Assembly: GCA_026393275.1 (NCBI GenBank)
Contig: JAPLAM010000044.1
Span: 1-64,000 of the forward strand
From: Arthrobacter sp.
Lineage (GTDB): Bacteria > Actinomycetota > Actinomycetes > Actinomycetales > Micrococcaceae
DNA length: 64,000 nucleotides
Reading direction: 5' to 3'
In this document: positions 12,566 through 20,380 of the stretch, in pieces
Layout of the letters: each line of letters starts with the position of its first letter
Position numbering within the stretch: position 1 is the first letter of the stretch
Program-made: the position numbers and the translations under genes
The notes under the pieces: generated by a model
The model's database searches: none
Told to the model about the DNA's origin: nothing
The model's input: only the letters and a program-made list of their open reading frames with translations

Positions 12566-12682
12566 GTGAAGAAGTTGCTGGTAGTAGCAGCCACGATCGC
12601 AGGCGTCCTGCTCTACAAGAAGGTGCAGGAATCCGAGGCCCGGAAGGCAGTCTGGAGCAAGTCGACCGACACGGTTGATTAG
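12566..12682 (+). CDS. DLW-39 family small protein
   Basis: This 38-aa peptide starts with GTG 12566 (MKKLLVVAATIAGVLLYKKV) and ends KAVWSKSTDTVD. It matches the actinobacterial DLW-39 family in length, position between tRNA-Ile and tRNA-Ala, N-terminal membrane-like segment and the C-terminal TDTVD. The name-giving Asp-Leu-Trp is Ala-Val-Trp here, so only the Trp is kept. In-frame upstream starts exist at 12530 (ATG), 12539 (ATG) and 12560 (GTG) and would give up to 50 residues. The short form fits the family length. The function is unknown. Confidence 0.8.
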   Translation: MKKLLVVAATIAGVLLYKKVQESEARKAVWSKSTDTVD

Positions 12683-12754
12683 CCCCAGTCCCCGCTAGGC
12701 GAGCTGGAAACGGCTCGCCGCTACGGGGGATATGATTGACGGGTTGCTTCTTAT

Positions 12755-12830
12755 GGGGGCATGGCGCAATTGGTAGCGCACCTGCTTTGCAAGCAGGGGG
12801 TTCGGGGTTCGAGTCCCCGTGCCTCCACCA
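12755..12830 (+). tRNA. tRNA-Ala(TGC)
   Basis: Acceptor arms GGGGGCA/TGCCTCC (one G-T pair), discriminator A at 12827 and an encoded CCA at 12828-12830 are present. The anticodon loop CTTTGCA gives anticodon TGC, and the T-arm is CGGGG-TTCGAGT-CCCCG. Unlike the tRNA-Ile gene just upstream, CCA is encoded. Confidence 0.98.
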
Positions 12831-12834
12831 TAAG

Positions 12835-12875
12835 AAAAGGTCCCGGTCAGCTGAAAATGCTGACCGGGACCTTTT
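12835..12875 (+). terminator. intrinsic terminator after tRNA-Ala
   Basis: A perfect 17-bp stem (12835-12851 with 12859-12875) encloses a seven-base loop. The 3' arm ends in TTTT and the 5' arm begins AAAA, so it could act in both directions. Confidence 0.9.
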
Positions 12876-12954
12876 GCGTTGCGCCCAGCCGGCTCCCGGG
12901 GCAGGAGGTCGGACCCAGGGCCGGACGCCCCCGCCGGCACACTACTGTTGACTC

Positions 12955-13869
12955 GTGAACTTCTTCCTCGCCGCGCTCGGTGTGCTGGGCGTCGCCTCGT
13001 CGGGCCCCCTAATCGCCGCCACCCTGGGTGCGACCTCAGTCAGTGCCCTCGCCATAGCCTTCTGGCGCAACGCCATTGGCGCGGTGGTCATGGCCGGTCC
13101 CGTGTTGGTCCGGGAACCGCGCCAGTTCGGCCGGGTCACGGCCAGCGAGTTCCGCTGGTCCCTCGCCGCCGCGGTCGCGCTGGCGCTGCACTTCGCCTGT
13201 TTCATCACCTCCCTGCAGCTGACCTCAGTGGCGGCCGCGACCGCCCTGGTCTGCCTGCAATCGGGCTGGATCGCCGTCTTCCAGCTCTTCCGCGGCGTCC
13301 GGCACGGCTGGCAGGTCCTCGCCGGACTCGGTCTCGCTTTCGGCGGGGTGGTGACCATTACGGGCTTTGACGTGGGAAGCTCACCGGAGGCCCTCACCGG
13401 CGATCTCCTGGCCGTCGCCGGGGGTGTGCTGGCGGGAATCTACACGCTGGCCGGCGGCAAGGCGCGGCAGACCATGGGCACGGGCGTCTACACCACTCTC
13501 TGCTACGGCATGTGCGCCGCCGTGGTCGCCGTGCTGGCCCTGGCTGCCGGACAGCCGCTGGCGGGTTTCGACGCTACCGGCTGGCTGGGCATCCTGGCCA
13601 TCACGGTGTGCGCGCAACTGGTAGGCCACACCGCGTTCAACCATTTGTTGGCCACGATGAGCCCACTGCTGGTTTCGATGATCATCCTGCTGGAAATTCC
13701 CGGTGCGGCGCTGCTGGCGGCCGCGTTCCTGGATGAGACCCTGCCGGCCGGAACGTACGCCGGGCTGGGAATGATCCTTGTGGGACTCGCCGTCGTCGTG
13801 ATGGGCCAGCGCCGAGCCCATATGGTGCGGCGCGATGCCGCACGGCTCGCAGAGCTGGGGACGGACTGA
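12955..13869 (+). CDS. EamA/DMT-superfamily transporter
   Basis: This 304-aa protein is almost entirely hydrophobic and has the two-repeat, ten-helix layout of EamA (RhaT-like) drug/metabolite transporters. It starts MNFFLAALGVLGVASSGP, has the conserved FWRNAIGAV in helix 2 and the second-repeat motifs GHTAFNHLLATMSPLLVS and EIPGAALLAAAFLDE. The substrate cannot be told from sequence; relatives export amino acids or metabolites. It starts with GTG 12955 and is monocistronic, converging on the glycosyltransferase gene with 15 bp between the stops. Confidence 0.9.
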   Translation: MNFFLAALGVLGVASSGPLIAATLGATSVSALAIAFWRNAIGAVVMAGPVLVREPRQFGRVTASEFRWSLAAAVALALHFACFITSLQLTSVAAATALVCLQSGWIAVFQLFRGVRHGWQVLAGLGLAFGGVVTITGFDVGSSPEALTGDLLAVAGGVLAGIYTLAGGKARQTMGTGVYTTLCYGMCAAVVAVLALAAGQPLAGFDATGWLGILAITVCAQLVGHTAFNHLLATMSPLLVSMIILLEIPGAALLAAAFLDETLPAGTYAGLGMILVGLAVVVMGQRRAHMVRRDAARLAELGTD

Positions 13870-13884
13870 CGACGGCGGCCGGGC

Positions 13885-14760
13885 CTACTGGCCGCCGCGG
13901 CGGGCCGGCTGGGCCGTGTTGACGGTGTGGATGGCCCGCAGCAGCTTGGCCGGGAAGTAGACCGAGAAGAACACCACCATGGGTGCCTTCAAGGCCATCT
14001 TCTTGACGTTGTGAGCCTTGTAGGTCCGGTCGAAGCGCGTGACGTAGTAACGGTAGTCGCGCGGTGAATCCTCGAGCCGGCGCGCCGACATGCCGGAGAC
14101 CATCTGCGGCCAGTACTGGATCCGGAGCTCGTGGTCGGCAAGATGCAAGGAGAGGTCAATATCCTCGTGCATCTCGTCTTTTTCATCAAGGCAGGTGTCC
14201 AGCCGGATCGTCTCCCAGGCGGAGCGGCGCAGCGCCATGTTGGAGCCGAACAGGAAGTGGTACTGGTGCTTGGCCAGCTTGAGCATGAACTGGCGCATCT
14301 TGTCGTCGGCCTTGAGGCCAAAGCGGCGCATGGGCATGTCGTAGTACACGACGGGCCCGGTAGCAGCGTGCACAGACGGGTCCGCGAAGGCTTCCTGGAC
14401 CTGCTCCACCCAGTCCGGTTCCAGCACCGAGTCGGCGTCAATCCTGCCCAGGACATCGCCGGTGGCGTGGTCAAGGCCGAAGTTCCGCGTGGGGATAAGG
14501 CCCTGGTCCTTGTCCTGGCTGAGCAGGATGATGGGGCTCTCCGGATATTCGAGCTGCATCTGCCGGACGATGTCCGCGCTGCGGTCCGTGGACATGTTGT
14601 CCACCACGATGATCTCGTGGGCCGGGACGGATTGGTAGACGGCGGCGATCAGGCACTGCCGAATGACGCTTTCCTCGTTGTACGCCGGGATCACGATGGA
14701 GACAGCCGGGGGCAGCACAGCATCATCTAACGCATCCACTAGGGATTTTTCGGGTGACAT
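13885..14760 (-). CDS. family 2 glycosyltransferase
   Basis: This 291-aa enzyme has a GT-A fold. The N-terminal VSIVIPAYNEESVIRQCL nucleotide-sugar motif, VVDNMSTDRS and the metal-binding GRIDADSVLEPDW (DxD) are all present. The C-terminal part (from about residue 240) has a short hydrophobic segment, APMVVFFSVYFPAKLL, that may contact the membrane. The donor and acceptor are unknown; envelope polysaccharide or lipid glycosylation is a reasonable inference. ATG 14760 is used here; a GTG directly before it adds one residue. It is not in an obvious operon. Confidence 0.88.
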   Translation of the reverse strand: MSPEKSLVDALDDAVLPPAVSIVIPAYNEESVIRQCLIAAVYQSVPAHEIIVVDNMSTDRSADIVRQMQLEYPESPIILLSQDKDQGLIPTRNFGLDHATGDVLGRIDADSVLEPDWVEQVQEAFADPSVHAATGPVVYYDMPMRRFGLKADDKMRQFMLKLAKHQYHFLFGSNMALRRSAWETIRLDTCLDEKDEMHEDIDLSLHLADHELRIQYWPQMVSGMSARRLEDSPRDYRYYVTRFDRTYKAHNVKKMALKAPMVVFFSVYFPAKLLRAIHTVNTAQPARRGGQ

Positions 14761-14829
14761 CACCCCAAACTTAGCATCTGCACCGTCGTTGGGGTCCGTT
14801 GACCGGCACCGCCGCGAAGCAATGTGAAA

Positions 14830-14866
14830 ATCAAAAAGAGGGACTCCGCCAACGGCGGAGTCCCTC
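14830..14866 (-). terminator. intrinsic terminator (minus strand)
   Basis: A 13-bp GC-rich stem (14838-14850 with 14854-14866, loop of three) is followed on the minus strand by TTTTTGATTTT. It would end transcripts from the repeat-protein gene at 14927-15859. Confidence 0.85.
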
Positions 14867-14926
14867 CCTTTGCTGAGGCCCGGGCCGGCGGCTCGTTTTC
14901 CGGCCGGTCGTCGGGCTACCTGGTCC

Positions 14927-15859
14927 TTACTTGACCTTGTCGTCGCCGTTCAGGGTCTCGGCGACGTCCGACTTCGCGGTCTCGGCATCGGATGCTGCCT
15001 TCGCCGGGGACTGCCCGGACTTGGCTGCGTCGGCAGCGTCCGCGGAGGCCTTGGCTGCCTTGTCGGCGGCCGCGACGGCGCCTGCCGCAGCATCGTCGGC
15101 GGTCTCCTTGGCGCTTTCCTTCACATCGGTGACTGTCGTGGCCGGAACGGGGGCGGGCGTCGTCGGAGTCACGGGGGCAGGGGTCTTCCACGGATCCTCG
15201 ATCGGCTTGGAGGCCTTCCAGGCGGCGACGCCGGCGGCTGCCGCCGCGGCAATGACGCCGAAGATCAGGAAACCGCGATTCTTGCGCTTCTGCGGCGTGG
15301 CGAGCTTCCCCGACACGGCACGGCTGGCCTCGGCCGCTGCGGCGTTGACCTGCTGGCTGGCAGACTGCACCTGCTCCTGGAAGTTGCGGATAACACCGGA
15401 GTCAACAAGCCGCTGCGCCACCGCATCCACGTGGGCCGGTGCGCCTTCGAGGGTGCGGTGTACGGCGTCGGACGCCAATCCGATCTGGTCGGAAAGCTTG
15501 GGCAGGTATTCGACGACGACGCGGTCCCGGGCGTTGGCGATCGCCGGGGCGGCCTTGTCCAGGGCTTCGTGCAGCCGAGGGGCGGCGCTGTCAACGGCAT
15601 CGTGGATCTTCGGGGCCAGCTGGGCCAGCCCGTCCTGAAGACGGGGGGTTACTGTGGCAACACCGCCGGCCAGGTTGTGGGCCGCCGACTTGAGGCCCTC
15701 CTGAATCTTGGGGGAAGCGGTGTCCAGGCCCTGCTGCAGACGCGGAACGGCCCAGTCGACCGCAGCTTCAACCCGCGGGGCTGCCCAGTCCTTGGCGTTC
15801 TCAACTGCGCTGCTGACTGACTGCTCCAGCTCACGAGCCATACGATCCGTTTTCTTCAC
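14927..15859 (-). CDS. membrane-anchored protein with eight 11-residue amphipathic repeats
   Basis: No function was recognised. Residues 26-113 of the 310-aa product are eight consecutive 11-residue units such as AVPRLQQGLDT, ASPKIQEGLKS, LAPKIHDAVDS and AAPRLHEALDK, with Pro at position 3 in seven of eight and hydrophobic residues at regular positions. This is the layout of surface-binding amphipathic helices in apolipoprotein-type proteins. More helix follows, then a basic stretch (QKRKNR) and one transmembrane segment at about 196-213, a Pro/Thr linker and an Ala/Lys/Asp-rich helical tail. The GTG start at 15859 has GGGAGG at 15870-15865. It is divergent from the cyclophilin gene. Confidence 0.85.
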   Translation of the reverse strand: MKKTDRMARELEQSVSSAVENAKDWAAPRVEAAVDWAVPRLQQGLDTASPKIQEGLKSAAHNLAGGVATVTPRLQDGLAQLAPKIHDAVDSAAPRLHEALDKAAPAIANARDRVVVEYLPKLSDQIGLASDAVHRTLEGAPAHVDAVAQRLVDSGVIRNFQEQVQSASQQVNAAAAEASRAVSGKLATPQKRKNRGFLIFGVIAAAAAAGVAAWKASKPIEDPWKTPAPVTPTTPAPVPATTVTDVKESAKETADDAAAGAVAAADKAAKASADAADAAKSGQSPAKAASDAETAKSDVAETLNGDDKVK

Positions 15860-16014
15860 AACTACCTCCCGATTAATGTGACGGTTCTGCAGTTAGCCTA
15901 CGGGTCAGGGACTCCACCGGCTATTCTTCGGCCGGATTTAGACCGGATTTCACCCAGCGCGGAACTGCCTGCGGGGCCCTGTGCACCGGCCCCCGCCGTG
16001 GAAGAATAGGCCCC

Positions 16015-16560
16015 ATGACTGCCATCGCAACCGCAAAAGCAACCATTCACACGAACCTCGGCGACATCGTCGTCAATCTCTTCGGCAACCACGCGCCCAA
16101 GACCGTCAAGAACTTCGTCGGTCTGGCCACCGGCGAGCAGGCCTGGACGCACCCGGAAAGTGGTGAGGACAAGACCGGCACGCCGCTCTACAACGGCACC
16201 ATCTTCCACCGCATCATCAAGGACTTCATGATTCAGGCCGGCGACCCGCTGGGCCGCGGCATCGGCGGACCGGGCTACAAGTTCGACGACGAAATCCACC
16301 CGGAACTCACCTTCAACGAGCCCTACAAGCTGGCTATGGCCAACGCCGGCATCCAGATGGGCCGCGGCACCAACGGCTCGCAGTTCTTCATCACCACCAT
16401 CCCCACCGGCTGGCTGCAGGGCAAGCACAGCATCTTCGGTGAGGTGGCGGATGAGGAGTCCAAGAAGGTCGTCGACGCCATCGAAGGCGTCCGTACCGGC
16501 ATGGGCGACCGCCCGGTCGAGGACGTCGTCATCAACAGCATTGACGTAGAACAGCTCTAG
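16015..16560 (+). CDS. peptidyl-prolyl cis-trans isomerase, cyclophilin type
   Basis: This cyclophilin catalyses cis-trans isomerisation of Xaa-Pro bonds and assists protein folding. The 181-aa protein has no signal peptide, so it is cytoplasmic. The catalytic core is visible: FHRIIKDFMIQAGDP (with the active-site Arg), NGSQFFITT and GWLQGKHSIFGEV with the cyclosporin-binding Trp. It starts with ATG 16015 and lies eight bases before the rhomboid gene, so the two are likely co-transcribed, an arrangement conserved in Actinobacteria. Confidence 0.96.
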   Translation: MTAIATAKATIHTNLGDIVVNLFGNHAPKTVKNFVGLATGEQAWTHPESGEDKTGTPLYNGTIFHRIIKDFMIQAGDPLGRGIGGPGYKFDDEIHPELTFNEPYKLAMANAGIQMGRGTNGSQFFITTIPTGWLQGKHSIFGEVADEESKKVVDAIEGVRTGMGDRPVEDVVINSIDVEQL

Positions 16561-16568
16561 CCCAGGCC

Positions 16569-17462
16569 ATGAGCTACGGAATTCCGGCGGCAGAGCCGTC
16601 CGCGCAGATCCCGGTATGCCCCCGGCACCCCGACCGGCCCGCCTACGTGCGGTGCCAGCGTTGCGGGCGCCCTGCGTGCCCCGATTGCCAGCGGGCGGCC
16701 GCCGTCGGATTCCAGTGCGTTGACTGTGTCAACGAAACCAAACGTACGACGCCGGCGGTGCGCTCGGCCTACGGCGGCGCCGTTGCGGCGGGGAAGCCCC
16801 TGGCCACCCTCGGGATCATCGCGGCGTGTGCCCTGGTGTACGTCCTGCAGTGGATAGTTCCGAATGACTGGGTCTACCAGAATTTCGCTTTCGCCACCGT
16901 CTACGCCACCCCCGATTATGGAGTCTTCGAACCCTGGCGCATGCTGACGTCGGCGTTCCTCCATTCGCAGGGCTTCATCCTCCACATCGTGCTGAACATG
17001 TACATGCTGTGGATCTTTGGCCAGGCGCTCGAGCCCCTCCTCGGACGGCTCCGCTTCCTGGCCGTGTATTTGCTGTCCGCCGTTGGCGGTTCCGTCGGCT
17101 ATCTCCTGCTGACGCCTAGCTACATTCCCGGCCAGCCGCTCAGCGGCGTGGTGGGCGCCTCCGGTGCTATCTTCGGTCTGTTCGGCGCCATGCTGGTGGT
17201 CCAGCGCCACCGGGGCGGCGACACAAAACAGTTGTGGGTACTGATCGCCATCAACGGCGTCATCGGCTTCGTGGTCCCGCAGATCGCCTGGCAGGCCCAC
17301 TTGGGCGGCCTCATCACCGGGGCGCTGTGCGCGGCCGTGATCGCCTACGCGCCCCGCGGCCGGCGCCAAGGTCTGCTGCAGGTCGCAGGTCTGGCCGTCG
17401 TGGTGTGCTTGTTGATCGCGGCAACCGCCCTGCGAGTCGCCGCCACAGCCCTGCCCGCCTAG
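16569..17462 (+). CDS. rhomboid-family intramembrane serine protease with N-terminal zinc motif
   Basis: Rhomboids cleave transmembrane proteins within the bilayer. The 297-aa protein begins with a Cys/His-rich motif (Cys17, His20, Cys29, Cys32, Cys37, Cys40, Cys50, Cys53) of B-box type that probably binds zinc. Then come six or seven hydrophobic segments. The catalytic dyad is Ser198 in GVVGASGAIFG and His244 in QAHLGGL; Asn143 in HIVLNMYM is the oxyanion-hole residue. All key residues are present, so it should be active. Substrates are unknown. It is followed by a gene-free region full of DnaA boxes. Confidence 0.93.
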   Translation: MSYGIPAAEPSAQIPVCPRHPDRPAYVRCQRCGRPACPDCQRAAAVGFQCVDCVNETKRTTPAVRSAYGGAVAAGKPLATLGIIAACALVYVLQWIVPNDWVYQNFAFATVYATPDYGVFEPWRMLTSAFLHSQGFILHIVLNMYMLWIFGQALEPLLGRLRFLAVYLLSAVGGSVGYLLLTPSYIPGQPLSGVVGASGAIFGLFGAMLVVQRHRGGDTKQLWVLIAINGVIGFVVPQIAWQAHLGGLITGALCAAVIAYAPRGRRQGLLQVAGLAVVVCLLIAATALRVAATALPA

Positions 17463-17471
17463 GCTCCAGCC

Positions 17472-17591
17472 GCGACCTTTCGGCGCCCCGCGCGTCCTTC
17501 CGGCCCACTCGCGGCCTTTCGGCACCCCGCGCGCTTCCCCGGGTCCCGCGCGCCCTCCGACCCCCTCGCGGCCTTCCGGCGCCCCGCCTCG
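17472..17591. repeat. three GC-rich direct repeat copies
   Basis: About 23-bp units at 17472-17494, 17511-17533 and 17568-17591 share the core GCGGCCTTTCGGCGCCCCGC with one to three differences. They are irregularly spaced, directly after the rhomboid stop. No coding potential or hairpin explains them. Confidence 0.6.
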
Positions 17592-17680
17592 CATCTCCGA
17601 CCCCGCGTCCTGCGTCCCGTGACTCGTCCAGCGTCCCCGTCCAGGGCGCGACTTTCCACGCGGGATGTCTCCGCTTGCAC

Positions 17681-18382
17681 TTATCCACAGGTGTTATCCA
17701 CACTGTTGGTAACTTACACGCCTGTAGTTCATCGGCGGAGGACGAATCTGACGGCCCCAGCTGGGAAATCCACGTAATTCGCCTGCCACCTCTCCACAGC
17801 TGTGGAAAAGCTCGCCAGGACTCCCTGTGGTTAAGTGGACAACCCCGGCCTGGCGTAGGGCCGGCAGCGGCGCGGCACGCGTGACGCCGCACCCTCAAGC
17901 ACCCGTGTTATCTGATTTCTAGCGGATATTCACAACGTTGTGCACAGTGTTAATATCTTGATCCGCTGAGTTTCATGGCGTGCATCCCGTTCCTACGGCA
18001 ATTTCAGGGACCTGGGGCGGTGGCCGACAGACGTTATCCCCAGCTGTGGATAAGTTGTGGGTAGCGGCCTGTTATTAAGTGGAAAAGTCTTGGCCGCCCG
18101 CCGCGGCGTAGGTCTGACGAGGGGGGCCAGTGCGGGATTCGCGCTGCAGGGATCCAAAACCGCCCGATTTCGTCACCCGCCGGCGTCTCCCGGAGTTATC
18201 CACAGCTAATCCACACTGTTAATAACTCACAGAGGTGTACTTACCTGGAGATTGCAGTGCCGTCGGCGCCGCAACGGGCGCCAACGCGCGGCAACAAGCG
18301 CTGATCAGGCCGCGCATCCGCATTCCGGAGCCATCCACAGCTTGTGGATAACTTTGGACACATTGTGCACAGTTGTGGATCC
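17681..18382. promoter_or_regulatory. DnaA-box cluster distant from oriC (candidate DnaA-titration locus)
   Basis: The 945-base gene-free gap between the rhomboid gene and tag has five perfect DnaA boxes: plus strand at 17681-17689, 17694-17702 and 18196-18204; minus strand at 18045-18053 and 18343-18351. Near-matches lie at 17801-17809, 17826-17834 (TGTGGTTAA), 18034-18042 (TTATCCCCA), 18207-18215 (TAATCCACA), 18331-18339 and 18374-18382, with TTGTGCACA at 17938-17946 and 18363-18371. Some form inverted pairs (17793-17806; 18034-18053; 18331-18351). This is more perfect boxes than in either gap flanking dnaA. DnaA-box clusters outside oriC that titrate DnaA are known in Streptomyces; the same role is inferred here. 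Confidence 0.8.
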
Positions 18383-18407
18383 TCGGCACGGCCGCCGGGT
18401 GGGGCTC

Positions 18408-19013
18408 CTAAACGGACCAGACGCCCGAAGTCCCCCGCCGGTGGCTGTCCAGGAGGTGGGTGTCGACCATCCCGATGGCCTCCATGAGGGCATACATGGT
18501 GGTGGGCCCGACGAAGGCGAAGCCGCGCTTCCGCAGCGCCTTGGACAGCGCGATCGATTCCGGTGAGCTAGTGGGGATCTGGTCCGGCGCGGTGGGCTCC
18601 GGGGTGACGTCCGGCCGGAAGGCCCAGACGAAGTCCACGAGTCCGCCGTCGTCCCTGAGGTCAAGCGTGGCTTGAGCGTTGGTGATCGCCGCCCGGATCT
18701 TGAGCCGATTGCGCACAATGCCGGCATCCTGCAGCAGGCGTTCGACGTCGTCCTCGGTGAAGGTCGCCACGGTTTCGGGGTGAAAGTCAGCGAATGCGGC
18801 GCGGAAGGCGGGCCGCTTGCGCAGGATCGTGGCCCACGACAGCCCCGCCTGGAAGGCCTCAAGGCTGATCCGTTCGTAGAGGCCCTGTTCGTCCCTTACC
18901 GGGAGGCCCCACTCATTGTCGTAGTAGGCGCGCAGCAGCGGGTCCACGGCCGCCCAGGCCGGCCGGGCCAGGCCGTCGTCGCCGATGATGCAGCCGCTTA
19001 CGTCCGGGGCCAT
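18408..19013 (-). CDS. tag: DNA-3-methyladenine glycosylase I
   Basis: Tag removes 3-methyladenine from alkylated DNA in base-excision repair. The 201-aa protein aligns over its length: YDNEWG near the N-terminus, then the catalytic segment YERISLEAFQAGLSWATILR, whose Glu and Trp match the E. coli catalytic and base-stacking residues, and GFAFVGPTTMYALMEAIGMV near the end. The zinc-snap residues of E. coli Tag are only partly kept: Cys8 is present, but the His of YHDNEWG is Tyr here and the C-terminal His/Cys pair is not evident. The frame is open about 300 bases further upstream, but ATG 19013 with AAAGGA before it gives the family length. Confidence 0.92.
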   Translation of the reverse strand: MAPDVSGCIIGDDGLARPAWAAVDPLLRAYYDNEWGLPVRDEQGLYERISLEAFQAGLSWATILRKRPAFRAAFADFHPETVATFTEDDVERLLQDAGIVRNRLKIRAAITNAQATLDLRDDGGLVDFVWAFRPDVTPEPTAPDQIPTSSPESIALSKALRKRGFAFVGPTTMYALMEAIGMVDTHLLDSHRRGTSGVWSV

Positions 19014-19083
19014 CTGGAATCCTTTGCTAATGAGTGGTCTGCAAGCATTATCGCCCGCTCCGCCGCCAAGCGGCGCTGTTAAC

Positions 19084-19119
19084 GCAGCAGGCCGGCACGC
19101 GGAGGTGCCGGCCTGCTGC
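19084..19119 (-). terminator. stem-loop downstream of crgA
   Basis: A perfect 15-bp stem, 19084-19098 with 19105-19119, lies between crgA and tag, 20 bases after the crgA stop. There is no long T-run, but the stem is strong. Confidence 0.6.
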
Positions 19120-19138
19120 AAAACGGGAAGGGGGTGGA

Positions 19139-19393
19139 TCAGGAGCGCCACCGCGTGGTCATCAGGAAGCCCACAATGGCGATGCCGAAGCCGGCGACGA
19201 TGTTCCACGAGGCCCAATCCTTGACCGGGAGGGTGCCTTCGCTGATGTAGAAGGTGATGATCCACAGCAAACCGATAATCATCAGGCCGAACATCACCGG
19301 TTTGAACCACACGGGGTTGGGCTTGTACGCCTGCGTCGCGGAGGTCTGCTGCGACACGGGGGCATTCCTCTTTCGCGGCTTCGACTCTGGCAC
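19139..19393 (-). CDS. crgA: cell division protein CrgA
   Basis: CrgA is a small actinobacterial septation protein that interacts with FtsZ and penicillin-binding proteins. The 84-aa product has a charged N-terminal tail and two transmembrane helices (about 33-52, KPVMFGLMIIGLLWIITFYI, and about 63-80), and the conserved WNIVAGFGI and C-terminal TTRW. It starts with GTG 19393, preceded by GGAGG five bases upstream. Location near oriC next to sortase and pabA is conserved. Confidence 0.95.
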   Translation of the reverse strand: MPESKPRKRNAPVSQQTSATQAYKPNPVWFKPVMFGLMIIGLLWIITFYISEGTLPVKDWASWNIVAGFGIAIVGFLMTTRWRS

Positions 19394-19567
19394 GGGTCCT
19401 CCTTGGCGGGCTGAATGCAGGGCGGCTGACGCGGCTTGATATCCTGCAAGAAGGAACAGCCGTCGGTCAACGCGCTCTTGGTCACGTTTAAAATCCTGAT
19501 CGCAGCCAATTCTAGCTGTAGTTCAGGCCACCCCGAGCCCGGCGCCAAGCCCAAAGGAGAGCCCTCG

Positions 19568-20377
19568 GTGTTGCAGGAGAAAGCGGAAGCCGCGGCGCCT
19601 GCCCGTGGCGCCGGCGGAGCCCAGCCGTCGGCCGTGTCCCGCACCCTGCAGATCGGCGGCGAACTCCTGCTCACCGCCGGGGTGGTCCTGCTGCTTTTTG
19701 TCGCGTGGCAGTTGTGGTGGACCAATCTCGACGCCGATGCCCGGCAACGCGACGTCGTCAAGGACTTCGCCCGGGGACTCAGCGGCCCGGCACACGCCGC
19801 CGCCTCCCGACCGGATGCCGGCGCCGGCCCCGGTACCCGCAACGCCGCCGTGTCCGTTCCCGCCGTGGCGGGCGAGCCGGAACCCGGCGCCACGATCGGC
19901 GTCGTCTATGTGCCCCGCTTCGGCGCGGAGTACACGCGGCCCATCGTGCAGGGCACCACGCCTGCGGTGCTGGACTCGCTGGGGCTGGGCCACTACGAAG
20001 GGACCGCGATGCCAGGAGCGGCCGGAAACTTCGCGGTGGCCGGACACCGGCAGACCCACGGCGCCGTGCTGGACAACATCGACACCCTGGCCCCCGGCGA
20101 CAGGATCTACGTGCAGACCCGCGACGGCTACTACGTCTACCGCTACCGCAACAGCGAGGTTGTCCTGCCCTCCGCCGCCGACGTGCTGCTGCCGGTTCCG
20201 CGCCAGCCCTCTGCCGTGCCCCGGGAAAGTTACCTCACCATGACCAGCTGCAACCCGCGCTTCGGATCGCAGGAGCGCATCATTGCCTATTCCCTGCTGG
20301 AGAGCTGGCGGCCGGCAGACGCCGGGCCCCCGGCCGAGATTGCCGCCCAGGTGGCGCGCACCGTGGGAGGTGGGTAG
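19568..20377 (+). CDS. srtE: class E sortase
   Basis: Class E sortases of high-GC Gram-positives attach secreted proteins with LAxTG-type signals to the cell wall. The 269-aa protein has one N-terminal transmembrane helix (about 27-50), a Pro/Ala-rich linker and the sortase domain from about 108. The catalytic residues are His160 (AGHRQT), Cys228 (TMTSC) and Arg237 (SQERII). The frame is open further upstream, but GTG 19568 follows AGGAG at 19555-19559 and places the signal-anchor normally. The next small gene starts three bases after the stop, so this is an operon ending in pabA. Confidence 0.93.
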   Translation: MLQEKAEAAAPARGAGGAQPSAVSRTLQIGGELLLTAGVVLLLFVAWQLWWTNLDADARQRDVVKDFARGLSGPAHAAASRPDAGAGPGTRNAAVSVPAVAGEPEPGATIGVVYVPRFGAEYTRPIVQGTTPAVLDSLGLGHYEGTAMPGAAGNFAVAGHRQTHGAVLDNIDTLAPGDRIYVQTRDGYYVYRYRNSEVVLPSAADVLLPVPRQPSAVPRESYLTMTSCNPRFGSQERIIAYSLLESWRPADAGPPAEIAAQVARTVGGG

Positions 20378-20380
20378 GCC

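Noticed and set aside
17314-17898. 194-codon minus-strand frame over the rhomboid 3' end and GC repeats
   Set aside because: Arg-rich low-complexity translation, and it overlaps a conserved gene; the repeats explain the open frame.
17681-18382. The DnaA-box cluster as the main oriC
   Set aside because: It has no dnaA/dnaN next to it, and the standard oriC between dnaA and dnaN is intact; a role in titration is a better reading.
19014-19310. N-terminal extension of Tag by about 100 residues
   Set aside because: It would run over the crgA gene and its terminator stem, has no conserved residues, and ATG 19013 has a good ribosome site.
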